Assembly: GCA_035544515.1 (NCBI GenBank)
Contig: DATKEG010000028.1
Coordinates: 1 to 28,898 of the forward strand
Length of the DNA stretch: 28,898 bases
Reading direction: 5' to 3'
Source of the DNA: DATKEG01 sp035544515
GTDB taxonomy: Bacteria; Acidobacteriota; Vicinamibacteria; Fen-336
The notes below the pieces were generated by a model that was not told the DNA's origin, did not search any database, and was given only the letters and a program-made list of their open reading frames with translations. The position numbers were made by a program, and so were the translations under genes. Each line of letters begins with the position of its first letter. Position 1 is the first letter of the stretch. Positions 1 to 6,930 of this stretch are shown here, in pieces.

Positions 1-1641
1 GGGCGCCGCCGAGGCCGAGGCGCCCGGCTGCGGCCGGTTGAAGTAGTACCAGAACGCGGCGGTCGCGGCGGCCGCGAGGGCCAGCGCGACGAGCGCGGCC
101 CTGGCCCGTCCCGGCGCTCCCGCGGAGGGGCGCGCGCCGCCCGGCGGGCGGTCTCGTGCGCCGAACTGGGGTGACCAGCGCTCGGGGGACGGCCGCTCGA
201 GCGGCGGCAGCGGTCCTTCCAGCCCTTTCGCATTGAGCAGCTCGTCGAGCGCCGCGAGGTCGTCTTTGCTCGGGCGCGAAGCCGCGGGCCGGGCGGGCTC
301 GGCCTCGAGATCCGCCGGCAACGCCGTCCTCGCGGGAGGCGCCGTCGCGCCCGAGCGCGCGGGCGGCTTCCACTCGCGCGCCTCGCGCTTGCTCGGACCC
401 ACTCCCGGGGGAGCGGGCGGGATGCTGAGGTCGGGCGTGCGCGACGGGATGTACGGGGCCGTGTCGCGCTCCGCCTGCGCCGGTGGGACCTGCGACGCGG
501 CCGGCGGCGTGAACGAGGGCGGCGGCGAAGGGGACGGGGGTGGCGCGAGCGAGGGCGGTTCCGGATCCGTTACGAAGACCGGTACCGGCTCCGGCTCCGC
601 GGCGATGGCCGGGGCCGGAACCGACGCCACCGGCGGAGGCCCCACGGGCTTCACGTCGTCGGGCACGAAGATGGCCATCTCCGGCTCTTCGCTCGGCGTG
701 GGGGACCAGGAGACGGGCGGCTGGGACTCGGGCTCGAATCGAAAGGGCGTGGCCGGTTCGAACACGACCGGCGCCGGCGCGGCGGGCGCGACGGTGGGCG
801 CCGGCGGCTGCACCGGGGCCGCCCCCGCGGGCTGGATCAGCGCCTCGCGCGCGGTGTCGCTCAGGTCGATCTCGGGCCCGGAGGCCTGAGCTTGCCGCAC
901 GAAGGGCGCGGGGGCCGCGGCGAGCGACGGGCGCTCGGCGGAGCGGCGGAGGAGGCCCAGGAACACCAGCGTGCAGGCCAGCTTGGCCGCGTCGAACTCG
1001 TCGAGCTTCGTCCCGGCCGCCGCGTTCTTCAAGGTGGTACGCCCGTCGAGCCGGGACAGCAGGTCCGCCGCTTCGGCTTCCACCTCCGGCAGCTTCCCCT
1101 TCATCTCCGGCACCGGCGTGAGCACGACGTCGAGCCCCTCGAGGTGGCGCAGCACGAAACCCCGGTCGGTGACGCGGCGCACCGCGGCGAGCAGCACCTT
1201 CTCCGTCGAGAGCTTCAGGTCCACGGCGCCCTTGGGGAGCACGCCGTCCTCGAACTCGAAGCTGCCCGCCGTGTAGGCCACGACGTCGGAGAGGATGCGC
1301 TCCACCTTGGCGCGCGCGGCTTCGCCCAGCTCGCGCTGGCTCACGAAGCCGGTCTCCGAGAGGACCTTGGCCAGCGGGCTGCCCGGCCCCACCTTGCTGT
1401 TGGCCTCCTCGAGCTGCTCGGGCGTGAGGGTGCCGGTCTCGATGAGGATTGCCCCGAGCTGATCGCGCGGGTCGTTGGAGGAGCCGAACAGGATCCTGCC
1501 CCCGCGGAAGTAGAGGGCCTTCTGGTACGACGGCCCCTCCACCTTCAACGAGCCGGTGGCCCCGTTGTGGTGAAGGTCCACGAGGAGGAAGGGAAACGCC
1601 TGGGGATCGATCTGACCGCTGATGGGGAACGCTCCGGCCAA
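1..1641 (-). CDS. DUF4388-domain protein with Pro-rich linker and C-terminal membrane segment (3' end cut by window)
   Basis: The minus strand is open through the window edge, giving 547 codons without a stop. The N-terminal ~140 residues (FPISGQIDPQAF, GSLKVEG, ALYFRGGRILFGSS, LGAILIETGTLT, VLSETGFVSQREL, GSFEFEDG) match the DUF4388/PatA-N type domain of myxobacterial and acidobacterial regulatory proteins. About residues 250-500 form a long Pro/Ala-rich, presumably disordered linker. A hydrophobic segment (AALVALALAAAATAAFWYYF) at about residues 512-531 would anchor it in the inner membrane with a further domain beyond the window. I chose a TTG start at 1641 because GGAGGG lies 4 nt upstream and the protein then begins just before the domain. 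An ATG at 1710 is in frame but adds only an Arg-rich stretch with no ribosome site. The biochemical role is unknown; the family is linked to signalling and gliding or secretion regulation. The domain call is fairly secure, the function is not. Confidence 0.8.
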   Translation of the reverse strand, partial: MAGAFPISGQIDPQAFPFLLVDLHHNGATGSLKVEGPSYQKALYFRGGRILFGSSNDPRDQLGAILIETGTLTPEQLEEANSKVGPGSPLAKVLSETGFVSQRELGEAARAKVERILSDVVAYTAGSFEFEDGVLPKGAVDLKLSTEKVLLAAVRRVTDRGFVLRHLEGLDVVLTPVPEMKGKLPEVEAEAADLLSRLDGRTTLKNAAAGTKLDEFDAAKLACTLVFLGLLRRSAERPSLAAAPAPFVRQAQASGPEIDLSDTAREALIQPAGAAPVQPPAPTVAPAAPAPVVFEPATPFRFEPESQPPVSWSPTPSEEPEMAIFVPDDVKPVGPPPVASVPAPAIAAEPEPVPVFVTDPEPPSLAPPPSPSPPPSFTPPAASQVPPAQAERDTAPYIPSRTPDLSIPPAPPGVGPSKREAREWKPPARSGATAPPARTALPADLEAEPARPAASRPSKDDLAALDELLNAKGLEGPLPPLERPSPERWSPQFGARDRPPGGARPSAGAPGRARAALVALALAAAATAAFWYYFNRPQPGASASAAP

Positions 1642-1801
1642 TTTCCCTCCCGGCGACCGCCGGAGCCTGCGCCGGCGCGGCCGCCATCCAGGCCGCACGA
1701 ATCTTAACATGCCGTATTGCGTTGACAGTTCCGATGCGGGTCGGCAGACTCGCCTGAGGCGCTGCTCTCGTTTCTTGGTGATCAGGAGTGGTCCGGCGCC
1801 C

Positions 1802-1855
1802 GCAGTGGAGCGTCTCCACTGCCGGTCGCGCGGGATTCATCCCCGCCCGGACCGC
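1802..1855 (+). promoter_or_regulatory. two consecutive hairpins in the leader of the zinc-ribbon gene
   Basis: GCAGTGGAG (1802-1810) and CTCCACTGC (1814-1822) form a perfect 9-bp stem with a 3-nt loop. Immediately after, CGGTC (1823-1827) and GACCG (1850-1854) enclose an inner GCGGGATTCATCCCCGC (1830-1846). The pair lies about 40-90 nt before the start at 1893. There is no U-run, so a simple intrinsic terminator is unlikely; an mRNA leader structure or a dispersed repeat remnant is possible. A TTGACA at 1722-1727 could be a -35 box, but no convincing -10 follows it. Confidence 0.45.
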
Positions 1856-1892
1856 CGAGTGACGCCCAGCGCGGAACGGAGGGCGCTGCCCC

Positions 1893-2219
1893 ATGGAGGA
1901 AGACCGCAAGCGCGAGGACGAATGGTTCAGGGCCAACGAGAAGAAGCTGCTCGACGAGGCGCGCCTCGCACGCGAGCGGCGCGAGAAGGAGCGGGCGGCC
2001 GAGGAGGTCGCGAGCGAGAGCGCGCGGCTGAAGGCGCTGCACTTCATGAAGTGCCCGAAGTGCGGGCACGACATGAAGGAGGAAGACCTCCAGGGCGTCA
2101 GGGTCGATCGCTGCACGTACTGCGAGGGCCTCTACTTCGACGCGGGAGAGCTCGACGTGGTGCTCTTGAAGAAGGAAGAGGACCGCAAGGGCTTCTTCCG
2201 CCGCCTGGTCAAGATCTGA
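1893..2219 (+). CDS. zinc-ribbon (TFIIB-type zf) small protein
   Basis: This 108-residue protein has a highly charged, probably coiled-coil N-terminal half (residues 1-48, rich in Glu, Lys and Arg). A zinc ribbon follows, with Cys54/Cys57 (CPKCGHDM) and Cys74/Cys77 (VDRCTYCEGLYFDAGEL). The RCxxCxGxxFDxGEL pattern is the signature of the zf-TFIIB family (Pfam PF13453), small proteins of unknown function probably binding one zinc through four Cys. A GGAGG at about 1878 lies some 10 nt before the ATG. It is followed 25 nt later by the NYN nuclease gene, so the two are probably co-transcribed. The zinc site is clear; the cellular role is unknown. Confidence 0.8.
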   Translation: MEEDRKREDEWFRANEKKLLDEARLARERREKERAAEEVASESARLKALHFMKCPKCGHDMKEEDLQGVRVDRCTYCEGLYFDAGELDVVLLKKEEDRKGFFRRLVKI

Positions 2220-2244
2220 GAAGGGCGCGGCCGCGGCCGGACGC

Positions 2245-2709
2245 ATGCCCTACCTCGTGGACGGCAACAACCTGCTCGGTTCGTGGGGTGGGCCGCGCGG
2301 CCCGGACGACCGCCGCGCGGAGGTCGTCCGCCGCCTGGCCGCCTTCTGCCGCGCCCGCAACGTCCGCGCCACCGTCGTCTTCGACGGCCACTCGCTGCGC
2401 CCCGACATGGCGGCGCAGGACCTCGGCCCGCTCACGTTGCGCGTGCCTCCCCCGGGGGAGGACGCGGACAGCGTGATCCGCACCCTGGTGGAGCGCGCCC
2501 CGCGGCCGGCGGAACTGGTGGTCGTGACCTCCGACAAGGCTCTCTACTCCTACGTCCGATCGCTGGGCGCGAACGTGTTGCGCACGCACGAATGGAACGC
2601 GCTCGAGCGCCAGCTCGCTTCGGCGGGCCGCGCGCGCGAAGACGCCGACAAGCCGGAGAGAGAGGACGACGTCGAGGGCTGGCTCCGCAAGTTCGGCGGG
2701 TCCGAGTAG
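2245..2709 (+). CDS. YacP-like NYN-domain ribonuclease
   Basis: This 154-residue single-domain protein belongs to the NYN (PIN-like) fold, YacP subgroup. It opens with YLVDGNNLLG (Asp6, Asn8). Further acidic positions typical of the metal site are Asp47 (VVFDGHS), Asp75 (EDADSVIRTLV) and Asp97 (VVTSDKALYSYVRSLGA). Family members are predicted or shown metal-dependent RNases; B. subtilis Rae1/YacP cleaves mRNA at the ribosome, but equivalence here is not established. The C-terminal EGWLRKFG ending is normal for the family, so the protein looks complete. It lies 25 nt after the zinc-ribbon gene, consistent with a two-gene unit. Confidence 0.85.
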   Translation: MPYLVDGNNLLGSWGGPRGPDDRRAEVVRRLAAFCRARNVRATVVFDGHSLRPDMAAQDLGPLTLRVPPPGEDADSVIRTLVERAPRPAELVVVTSDKALYSYVRSLGANVLRTHEWNALERQLASAGRAREDADKPEREDDVEGWLRKFGGSE

Positions 2710-3252
2710 CGCGCGTTCCACGCCGCCGGACGCGACGCGCGAATCGCGACGGCTCGTGTTCCGGTCGAAGGAGGCCGGAGGCGGCGTGCCGCAGCTCGTG
2801 ATCATGCCCTAGCAGCCCGGTGGCCGCGGAGGGGTCCACCCGCCACAAGCGTCAACCGGCGATGACACCCGCGCAAGCGTTTCCCCGCGCGGGTGTTGAC
2901 GCGTCGTTTGGCGCGGCGCCGACAAGCGCGCGAGATGCCGGCGGCGGGGGCCACCATCGGCCGCGCCCACGTCCCGACCTCGCAACTCCATCCCGCGCGC
3001 CGACTTCCGCCGCCGCGCGCTCCCCGGCACCGGCCTTGCCCTGATGTCGGCCGTCGTGCGTGGCGTGCCGGCGCGGGTCACGAACGGGAGAGACGGGGCC
3101 CGCGCCGGATCTACGAGGCGCCGGGTCGGGACGGTCCGCGAGGCCAATCTCGGGCTGCCGGCTCGACCACCTCCGACGCGACGCGCACGAAAGCCGCCGG
3201 CGGCCGCGCGGCCGCCCAAGGGACAACGCCGTTCACTCACTGAGGAGAAGAC
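2710..3252. other. gene-free stretch with one strong palindrome
   Basis: No open frame in these 543 bases looks like a real protein; all conceptual products are Arg/Pro/Ala-rich low-complexity strings. I see no tRNA T-arm and no recognisable RNase P, tmRNA or SRP RNA core. The one clear structure is the palindrome at 2849-2902. The stretch ends with the TGAGGAGAAG ribosome site (3240-3249) of the comEA-like gene. Confidence 0.6.
2849..2902. promoter_or_regulatory. extended inverted repeat (10-bp inner stem plus outer arm)
   Basis: ACACCCGCGC (2865-2874) pairs perfectly with GCGCGGGTGT (2887-2896) across a 12-nt loop. Outside it, GCGTCA (2849-2854) pairs with TGACGC (2897-2902), leaving a 10-nt bulge on the left side. 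It follows the NYN gene by 140 nt and may be a transcription-termination structure or a protein-binding palindrome. No T-run follows, so terminator status is uncertain. Confidence 0.45.
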
Positions 3253-3567
3253 ATGAAGCTCGATCGCATCGTGGCCGCGGCGCTCGCCCTGGCCATCAGC
3301 CTTTCCGCCGGCCTGGCCGTGGCCGCCGGCAAGCCCGCCCCCACCGGCAAGGTGAACATCAACGCCGCATCCGTGGAGCAGCTCAGCGCGCTGCCGGGCA
3401 TCGGCGCCAAGCTCGCGGCCCGCATCGTCGAGCACCGCCAGAAGTCCGGCGCCTTCAAGTCCGTCCAGGAGCTGATGAACGTGAAGGGCGTCGGCGAGAA
3501 GAACTTCGAGAAGCTGCAGCCCTACCTCACCACGGGCGACAGCGCCAAGACCGGAGGCACCCGCTAG
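3253..3567 (+). CDS. ComEA-like helix-hairpin-helix DNA-binding protein, exported
   Basis: This 104-residue protein has an N-terminal signal peptide (residues 1-25: Lys/Arg, a hydrophobic Ala/Leu core, then AVAAG). One ComEA-type double helix-hairpin-helix region follows at 34-92 (VNINAASVEQLSALPGIG, then ELMNVKGVGEKNFEKLQPYL). In ComEA and its small periplasmic relatives this domain binds double-stranded DNA during uptake. There is no additional N-terminal domain, so it resembles the short exported forms of Gram-negative bacteria. AGGAGA lies about 6 nt before the ATG. The next gene is a type IV pilin-like pseudopilin, which fits a transformation or DNA-handling role, but no other com genes are in the window. 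Confidence 0.85.
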   Translation: MKLDRIVAAALALAISLSAGLAVAAGKPAPTGKVNINAASVEQLSALPGIGAKLAARIVEHRQKSGAFKSVQELMNVKGVGEKNFEKLQPYLTTGDSAKTGGTR

Positions 3568-3575
3568 GTCCGCGC

Positions 3576-3601
3576 GGGGCGGCGGGGCGTCCCGCCGCCC
3601 C
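3576..3601 (+). terminator. GC-only hairpin between comEA-like and pseudopilin genes
   Basis: GGGGCGGCGGG (3576-3586) and CCCGCCGCCCC (3591-3601) form a perfect 11-bp stem with a GCGT tetraloop. It starts 9 nt after the comEA-like stop. It lacks a T-tract, so it may attenuate transcription, protect the upstream mRNA 3' end, or only partly terminate. The pseudopilin ribosome site follows at about 3611. Confidence 0.5.
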
Positions 3602-3622
3602 GGCGGCTGGGGAGGGAAAGCC

Positions 3623-4210
3623 ATGGCGCGCGCGGAGAAGGGACAGAGCCTCGTGGAGATGCTGGCGACTCTCGCCGTGCTGATGGCGATCGCCGGCCTG
3701 AGCGTGCCGTGGTTGCGCGCCTACCAGGTGGAGGCGCGGCTCCTCGGCGCGGGTCGCGTGTTCAAGGGCGAGTTCCGGCGCGCCCGGTCCATGGCCGTGC
3801 GCTCCTCGGCCTACACCGCCATCCGGTTCGAGACGGACGCGGACGGGACGTGGTTCTACAGCCTCTACGCCGACGGCAACCGGAACGGCGTCCGCGCGGC
3901 CGACATCCGCAAGGGGATCGATCGGCGCGTGGGCGAGCCGCGGCGGCTCGACGGCGGGGCGCCCGGTGTGCGCGTGGGGATCCACCCGGACGTGCCTGCG
4001 CTGCCGCCCGACAGCGGCACGCTCGACCCGTCGCGGCCGATCCAGTTCGGAAGCGCGGGGATGGTGTCCTTTTCGCCCCTGGGCACGGCCACGCCGGGAA
4101 CCTTCTATCTCGCGGGCGAGGTGCGGCAGGCGGCGGTGCGGGTGACGCCGGGCACCGCGCGCGTGCGCCTCATGATCTGGAGCCGGGGCCGCAAGTGGAC
4201 CGAGCGCTGA
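3623..4210 (+). CDS. GspH/FimT-family type IV pseudopilin
   Basis: This 195-residue protein carries a class III (prepilin) signal: a short basic leader MARAEKG, the cleavage site G7/Q8, then QSLVEMLATLAVLMAIAGLS with Glu at +5 and a hydrophobic helix to about residue 27. The C-terminal region has the GspH/FimT pattern (RRARSMAVRSS, TWFYSLYADGNRNGVRAADI, ending VRLMIWSRGRKW). Such minor pseudopilins prime or cap type IV pili or type II secretion pseudopili after PilD processing. A strong GGGAGGG sits about 8 nt before the ATG. No other pilin, ATPase or secretin gene is nearby, so it is an orphan minor pilin here. Its position after the ComEA-like gene suggests a DNA-uptake or adhesion pilus, which is an inference. 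Confidence 0.85.
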   Translation: MARAEKGQSLVEMLATLAVLMAIAGLSVPWLRAYQVEARLLGAGRVFKGEFRRARSMAVRSSAYTAIRFETDADGTWFYSLYADGNRNGVRAADIRKGIDRRVGEPRRLDGGAPGVRVGIHPDVPALPPDSGTLDPSRPIQFGSAGMVSFSPLGTATPGTFYLAGEVRQAAVRVTPGTARVRLMIWSRGRKWTER

Positions 4211-4227
4211 GAGCGGGGCCGGCCTTC

Positions 4228-4554
4228 GTGGTGCGCGTGGACCCGCGCGACGGTGCCACCGGCGTCTTCCGCGACGCCCCCGTGGTGGCCTGCCTCTCGC
4301 ACGCGGCCGACGTGAGCAGCGTGGGCCCGGAGACGTTCCGGGTCGAGGAGCAGGGCGGCGACGCCGTCCCCGGGCGGCTCAGGCTCAGCCCGGACCGCGC
4401 GGTGGTGATCTGGACGGCGCACCGGCTCCTCACGCCCGGCATCGAGCACGTGGTGACCGCGGACGGGCTGCGCGATGCGCGCGGCGGGCGGGTCGCCCCC
4501 TACTCGAGCCGTTTCGTTCCCTGTGACCTCGTCCTCGAGGACGTCTCCGACTGA
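4228..4554 (+). CDS. single Ig-like (Big_5/SbsA-type) domain protein
   Basis: The predicted product is about 108 residues: VRVDPRDGATGVFRDAPVV, then a middle strand with SSVGPETFRV, VVIWTAHRLLTPGIEHVVTA and a DARGGRVAPYSSRF ending. This follows the bacterial Ig-like pattern in which P.DGATGV opens, LTPG..Y.VT lies centrally and D..G....F.T closes. Such domains usually decorate secreted or surface proteins. No signal peptide is visible. The start is uncertain: GTG codons at 4228, 4231 and 4237 are in frame, only 18-27 nt after the pseudopilin stop, and GAGCGGGG at 4211-4218 is a weak ribosome site. The frame could also extend upstream over the end of the pseudopilin gene. It may be a pilus-associated partner or a fragment of a larger protein. 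Confidence 0.6.
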   Translation: MVRVDPRDGATGVFRDAPVVACLSHAADVSSVGPETFRVEEQGGDAVPGRLRLSPDRAVVIWTAHRLLTPGIEHVVTADGLRDARGGRVAPYSSRFVPCDLVLEDVSD

Positions 4555-4560
4555 CCTCCG

Positions 4561-4662
4561 GCCCGCGCGGCGCGCGCGTCCAATCCCCGCCGTCCGCTCC
4601 CTTCCGTCTTCTCCCCCCCCCGGCTCCGCTGAAACCCCCGCCACCCGCCGCGCCGCGCGGGC
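4561..4662. repeat. 14-bp long-range inverted repeat in intergenic stretch
   Basis: GCCCGCGCGGCGCG (4561-4574) is perfectly complementary to CGCGCCGCGCGGGC (4649-4662), with a 74-nt pyrimidine-rich spacer. It lies just after the Ig-like gene and before the hem operon promoter. A large stem at the end of the upstream transcript is possible, but GC-rich sequence makes chance pairing easier. Confidence 0.35.
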
Positions 4663-4679
4663 GGACGCACGCGCGTCTG

Positions 4680-4688
4680 TGCTAGATT
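4680..4688 (+). promoter_or_regulatory. possible extended -10 promoter element for the hem operon
   Basis: TGCTAGATT gives TG-n-TAGATT, matching four of six bases of TATAAT plus the extended-10 TG. It lies 18 nt before the ATG at 4707 and would give a very short leader. No -35 box is convincing upstream. This is the only AT-leaning spot in the gap. Confidence 0.35.
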
Positions 4689-4706
4689 CCCCTGTTGGCC
4701 GCTGGC

Positions 4707-5522
4707 ATGAGCGCGCACCACTACCTGCTCGTCACGCTTGGGCTCTACGCGGTAGGAGCCTTCGACATGCTCGCGCAGGCGATCATGCGGCGGCGGCTGC
4801 TCACCTCCTGGACCGTCACGGCCACCCTGGTCGGGTTCGCGCTGCACACGGCCAGCCTCTCGCAGCGCTGGCGCGACGCCGGCCACTTCCCGGCCGTGGG
4901 ACTGCACGACAGCGCGTCGATCCTGGCCTGGGCCATCGTGCTCGTGTCCCTCGTGGTCTACGTCCGCACGCGCGTGGAGGCGCTGGGGCTGGCCGCGTAC
5001 CCGGTCGCGTTCGGCCTGGTGCTGATCGCGAACCTCACCCCGGCCTCCGAGAGCGGCGATCCGATGCTGCAGAGCCTGTTCCTGCCCATCCATGCCGCGC
5101 TGGCCTTCTTCGGCTACGCCGCCCTCTTCCTGGCCTTCACCATGGGCGTGGCCTACCTCGTCCAGGAGCGCGAGCTGAAGGGGCGCTCGCCGCGCGCGTT
5201 CTACTACCTGGTGCCGAGCCTCGAGCGCTGCGACACCATCAGCGGACGCAGCGTGGCCGTGGGTTTCGGCTTCCTCACCCTGGCCATCGCGACCGGCATG
5301 CTCTGGAGCCAGAGCGCGCACGGCCGGTACTGGACGGGCGACGCCAAGGAGTGGGCCGCCCTGGCCGGATGGCTGCTCTACGTCGTGCTCCTGGTCGCCC
5401 GGCGGCGCACGGGCTGGGGCGGACGGCGGGCGGCGCTCCTCGGCATCGCCGGCTTCGCGGCCGTGGTCTTCACGTTCGTCTGGATGACCGTCGTCTCCAC
5501 CTCCGTGGGCGCCGCCCAGTGA
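4707..5522 (+). CDS. CcsA/HemX-like cytochrome c assembly membrane protein
   Basis: This 271-residue polytopic protein has about eight hydrophobic segments. It belongs to the CcmC/CcsA (cytochrome c assembly) family. Diagnostic points are GHFPAVGLHDSASILAWAIV near the N-terminus, the LFLPIHAALAFFGYAALFLA helix with its conserved His, and a HGRYWTGDAKEWAALAGWLLY segment. The last is a weakened form of the tryptophan-rich heme-handling WWD-like motif (normally WG.YW.WDPKE). HemX of B. subtilis lies before hemA and affects glutamyl-tRNA reductase level; CcsA delivers heme for cytochrome c. The gene overlaps hemA by 4 nt (GTGA), which supports the HemX/CcsA role in heme supply. I preferred ATG 4707 over an in-frame TTG at 4695; neither has a clear ribosome site. 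Confidence 0.85.
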   Translation: MSAHHYLLVTLGLYAVGAFDMLAQAIMRRRLLTSWTVTATLVGFALHTASLSQRWRDAGHFPAVGLHDSASILAWAIVLVSLVVYVRTRVEALGLAAYPVAFGLVLIANLTPASESGDPMLQSLFLPIHAALAFFGYAALFLAFTMGVAYLVQERELKGRSPRAFYYLVPSLERCDTISGRSVAVGFGFLTLAIATGMLWSQSAHGRYWTGDAKEWAALAGWLLYVVLLVARRRTGWGGRRAALLGIAGFAAVVFTFVWMTVVSTSVGAAQ

Positions 5523-6784
5523 TCGCGATCGCCGGCGTCAGTCACAAGACCGCGGACCTGCCCCTGCGCGAGGCGCTGGCCTTCCCCGCGGACGCGCTGG
5601 CCTCCGCCCTCGCCCGCCTGCGCGAGGAAGCCGGCCTCGGCGGGGCCATGATCCTCTCCACCTGCAACCGCGTGGAGCTGTACGGCCAGTCGGACGAAGC
5701 CGATCGCCTGGAGGAGCGGCTGGCCGACTTCCTGTGCGCTTTCCACGGCCGCCCGCGCTCCGAGCTCGACGCCTTCGTCTACCGGCTCTCGGGGGCCGAG
5801 GCCGTGCGGCACGCGTTCCGCGTGGCCGCCAGCCTCGACTCGATGGTGCTGGGGGAGCCGCAGATCCTCGGGCAGGTGAAGGAAGCGTACCGGCGGGCGG
5901 AGGAAGCGGGCGCGCTCGGCTCGTCGCTCATCGCCCTGCGCAACCGGTCGCTGGCCGCGGCCAAGCGCGCGCGCAGCGAGACCGGCATCGGGAACAACGC
6001 GGTGTCGGTCTCCTACGTCGCGGTGGAGCTGGCCCGGAAGATCTTCGGGGCGCTGCGCGACCGCAACGTCCTGCTCGTGGGCACGGGCAAGATGAGCGGT
6101 CTGGCCGCCCGGCACCTCGTGCACGGCGGCGCGCGGGCCACGGTGCTCGGCATGCGCACCCTGGACCACGCCGTCGCGTTGGCCTCGGCGCTCGGCGGAC
6201 GGGCGGCACCCCTCTCCGCGCTGCGCGAGGAGATGGCGGCGGCGGACATCGTCATCAGCGGGACCGGCGCGCCCGGTCTGGTCATCCATCGGCAGGACGT
6301 GGAAGCGGCGCGCGCCACGCGCGGCGGGCGCCATCACCGGCCCCTCTTCCTCATCGACATCGCGGTACCGCGCGACGTCGAGCCGTCCGTGGCCAGGCTC
6401 GACGGGGTGTTCCTCTACGATCTCGACGACCTGCGGACGGTGGCCGACGCGAACATGCGCGAGCGGCGCAAGGAGGCCGCGGCGGCCGAGGCGCTGGTCG
6501 AGAGGGAGGCGCGCGAGTTCCTGGAGTGGCAGAAGTCGCTCGACGTGGTGCCCCTCCTGAAGGAGCTGCGCCAGCGCGCGGAGGACATACGCCGCGCGGA
6601 GCTGGACAAGGCGCGCCGGCGGCTCGGCCCGCTCACCCCCGAGCAGGAGCAGGCGCTCGAGGCAGCCACCGAGGCGATCGTCCAGAAGCTCATGCATGCG
6701 CCCACCGTGCAGCTCAAGGAGATGGTCAAGAACGGCCATCCCCCGGAGCACATCAGCCTCCTGCGCAAGCTGCTCGGCCTGTGA
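5519..6784 (+). CDS. hemA: glutamyl-tRNA reductase
   Basis: This enzyme reduces Glu-tRNA(Glu) to glutamate-1-semialdehyde with NADPH, the first committed step of C5-pathway tetrapyrrole synthesis. The 421-residue length is normal. The catalytic domain has SHKTADLPLRE and the nucleophile Cys49 in ILSTCNRVELYG, with the substrate-binding region GEPQILGQVKEAYRRA near residue 115. The NADPH domain begins at about residue 180 (VLLVGTGKMSGLAARHL), with FLIDIAVPRDVEP further on. A C-terminal helical dimerisation domain ends in LLRKLLGL. The start is the GTG overlapping the stop of the CcsA/HemX gene (GTGA), implying translational coupling. The next gene in the pathway within this operon is hemC; hemL and hemB are not in the window. 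Confidence 0.97.
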   Translation: MIAIAGVSHKTADLPLREALAFPADALASALARLREEAGLGGAMILSTCNRVELYGQSDEADRLEERLADFLCAFHGRPRSELDAFVYRLSGAEAVRHAFRVAASLDSMVLGEPQILGQVKEAYRRAEEAGALGSSLIALRNRSLAAAKRARSETGIGNNAVSVSYVAVELARKIFGALRDRNVLLVGTGKMSGLAARHLVHGGARATVLGMRTLDHAVALASALGGRAAPLSALREEMAAADIVISGTGAPGLVIHRQDVEAARATRGGRHHRPLFLIDIAVPRDVEPSVARLDGVFLYDLDDLRTVADANMRERRKEAAAAEALVEREAREFLEWQKSLDVVPLLKELRQRAEDIRRAELDKARRRLGPLTPEQEQALEAATEAIVQKLMHAPTVQLKEMVKNGHPPEHISLLRKLLGL

Positions 6785-6791
6785 GCCTTTC

Positions 6792-6925
6792 AACGCCGAG
6801 AACGCAGAGTAGCGCAGAGAACGCAGAGACAAGATGAGAGAGATGACCGGCCAGGACGAGCGCTGATGGACGAATTCGTCTCCGTTCCTCTGCGTTCTCC
6901 GCGGATCTCCGCGTTCTCTGCGTTT
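6792..6925. repeat. imperfect inverted repeat built of AACGCAGAG-type units between hemA and hemC
   Basis: The left arm (6792-6830) is four tandem 9-10-nt units: AACGCCGAG, AACGCAGAG, TAGCGCAGAG, AACGCAGAG. The right arm (6878-6925) is the reverse complement of the same pattern with a few mismatches (CTCTGCGTTCTCCGCGGATC and so on). A 47-nt spacer separates them. The RNA would fold into a long imperfect hairpin. It fills the whole hemA-hemC gap and its right arm ends 5 nt before the hemC GTG. It has the look of a dispersed non-coding repeat rather than an operon leader. Confidence 0.75.
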
Positions 6926-6930
6926 GATCC

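Noticed and set aside
233..1276. Several plus-strand open frames rich in Gly, Ser, Ala and Arg opposite the first gene
   Set aside because: They mirror the high-GC third positions of the DUF4388 gene on the minus strand; their products are low complexity without domain patterns.
2702..2812. Short frame ending ESRRLVFRSKEAGGGVPQLVIMP before TAG, looks protein-like
   Set aside because: There is no suitable start codon or ribosome site, and the NYN protein upstream already has a normal ending; too short to call a gene or a remnant.
6800..6812. GAACGCAGAGTAG resembles the end of a common cDNA-library adapter
   Set aside because: It sits inside an imperfect inverted repeat made of the same unit many times over, and flanking genes are contiguous and in normal order, so adapter contamination is not needed to explain it.
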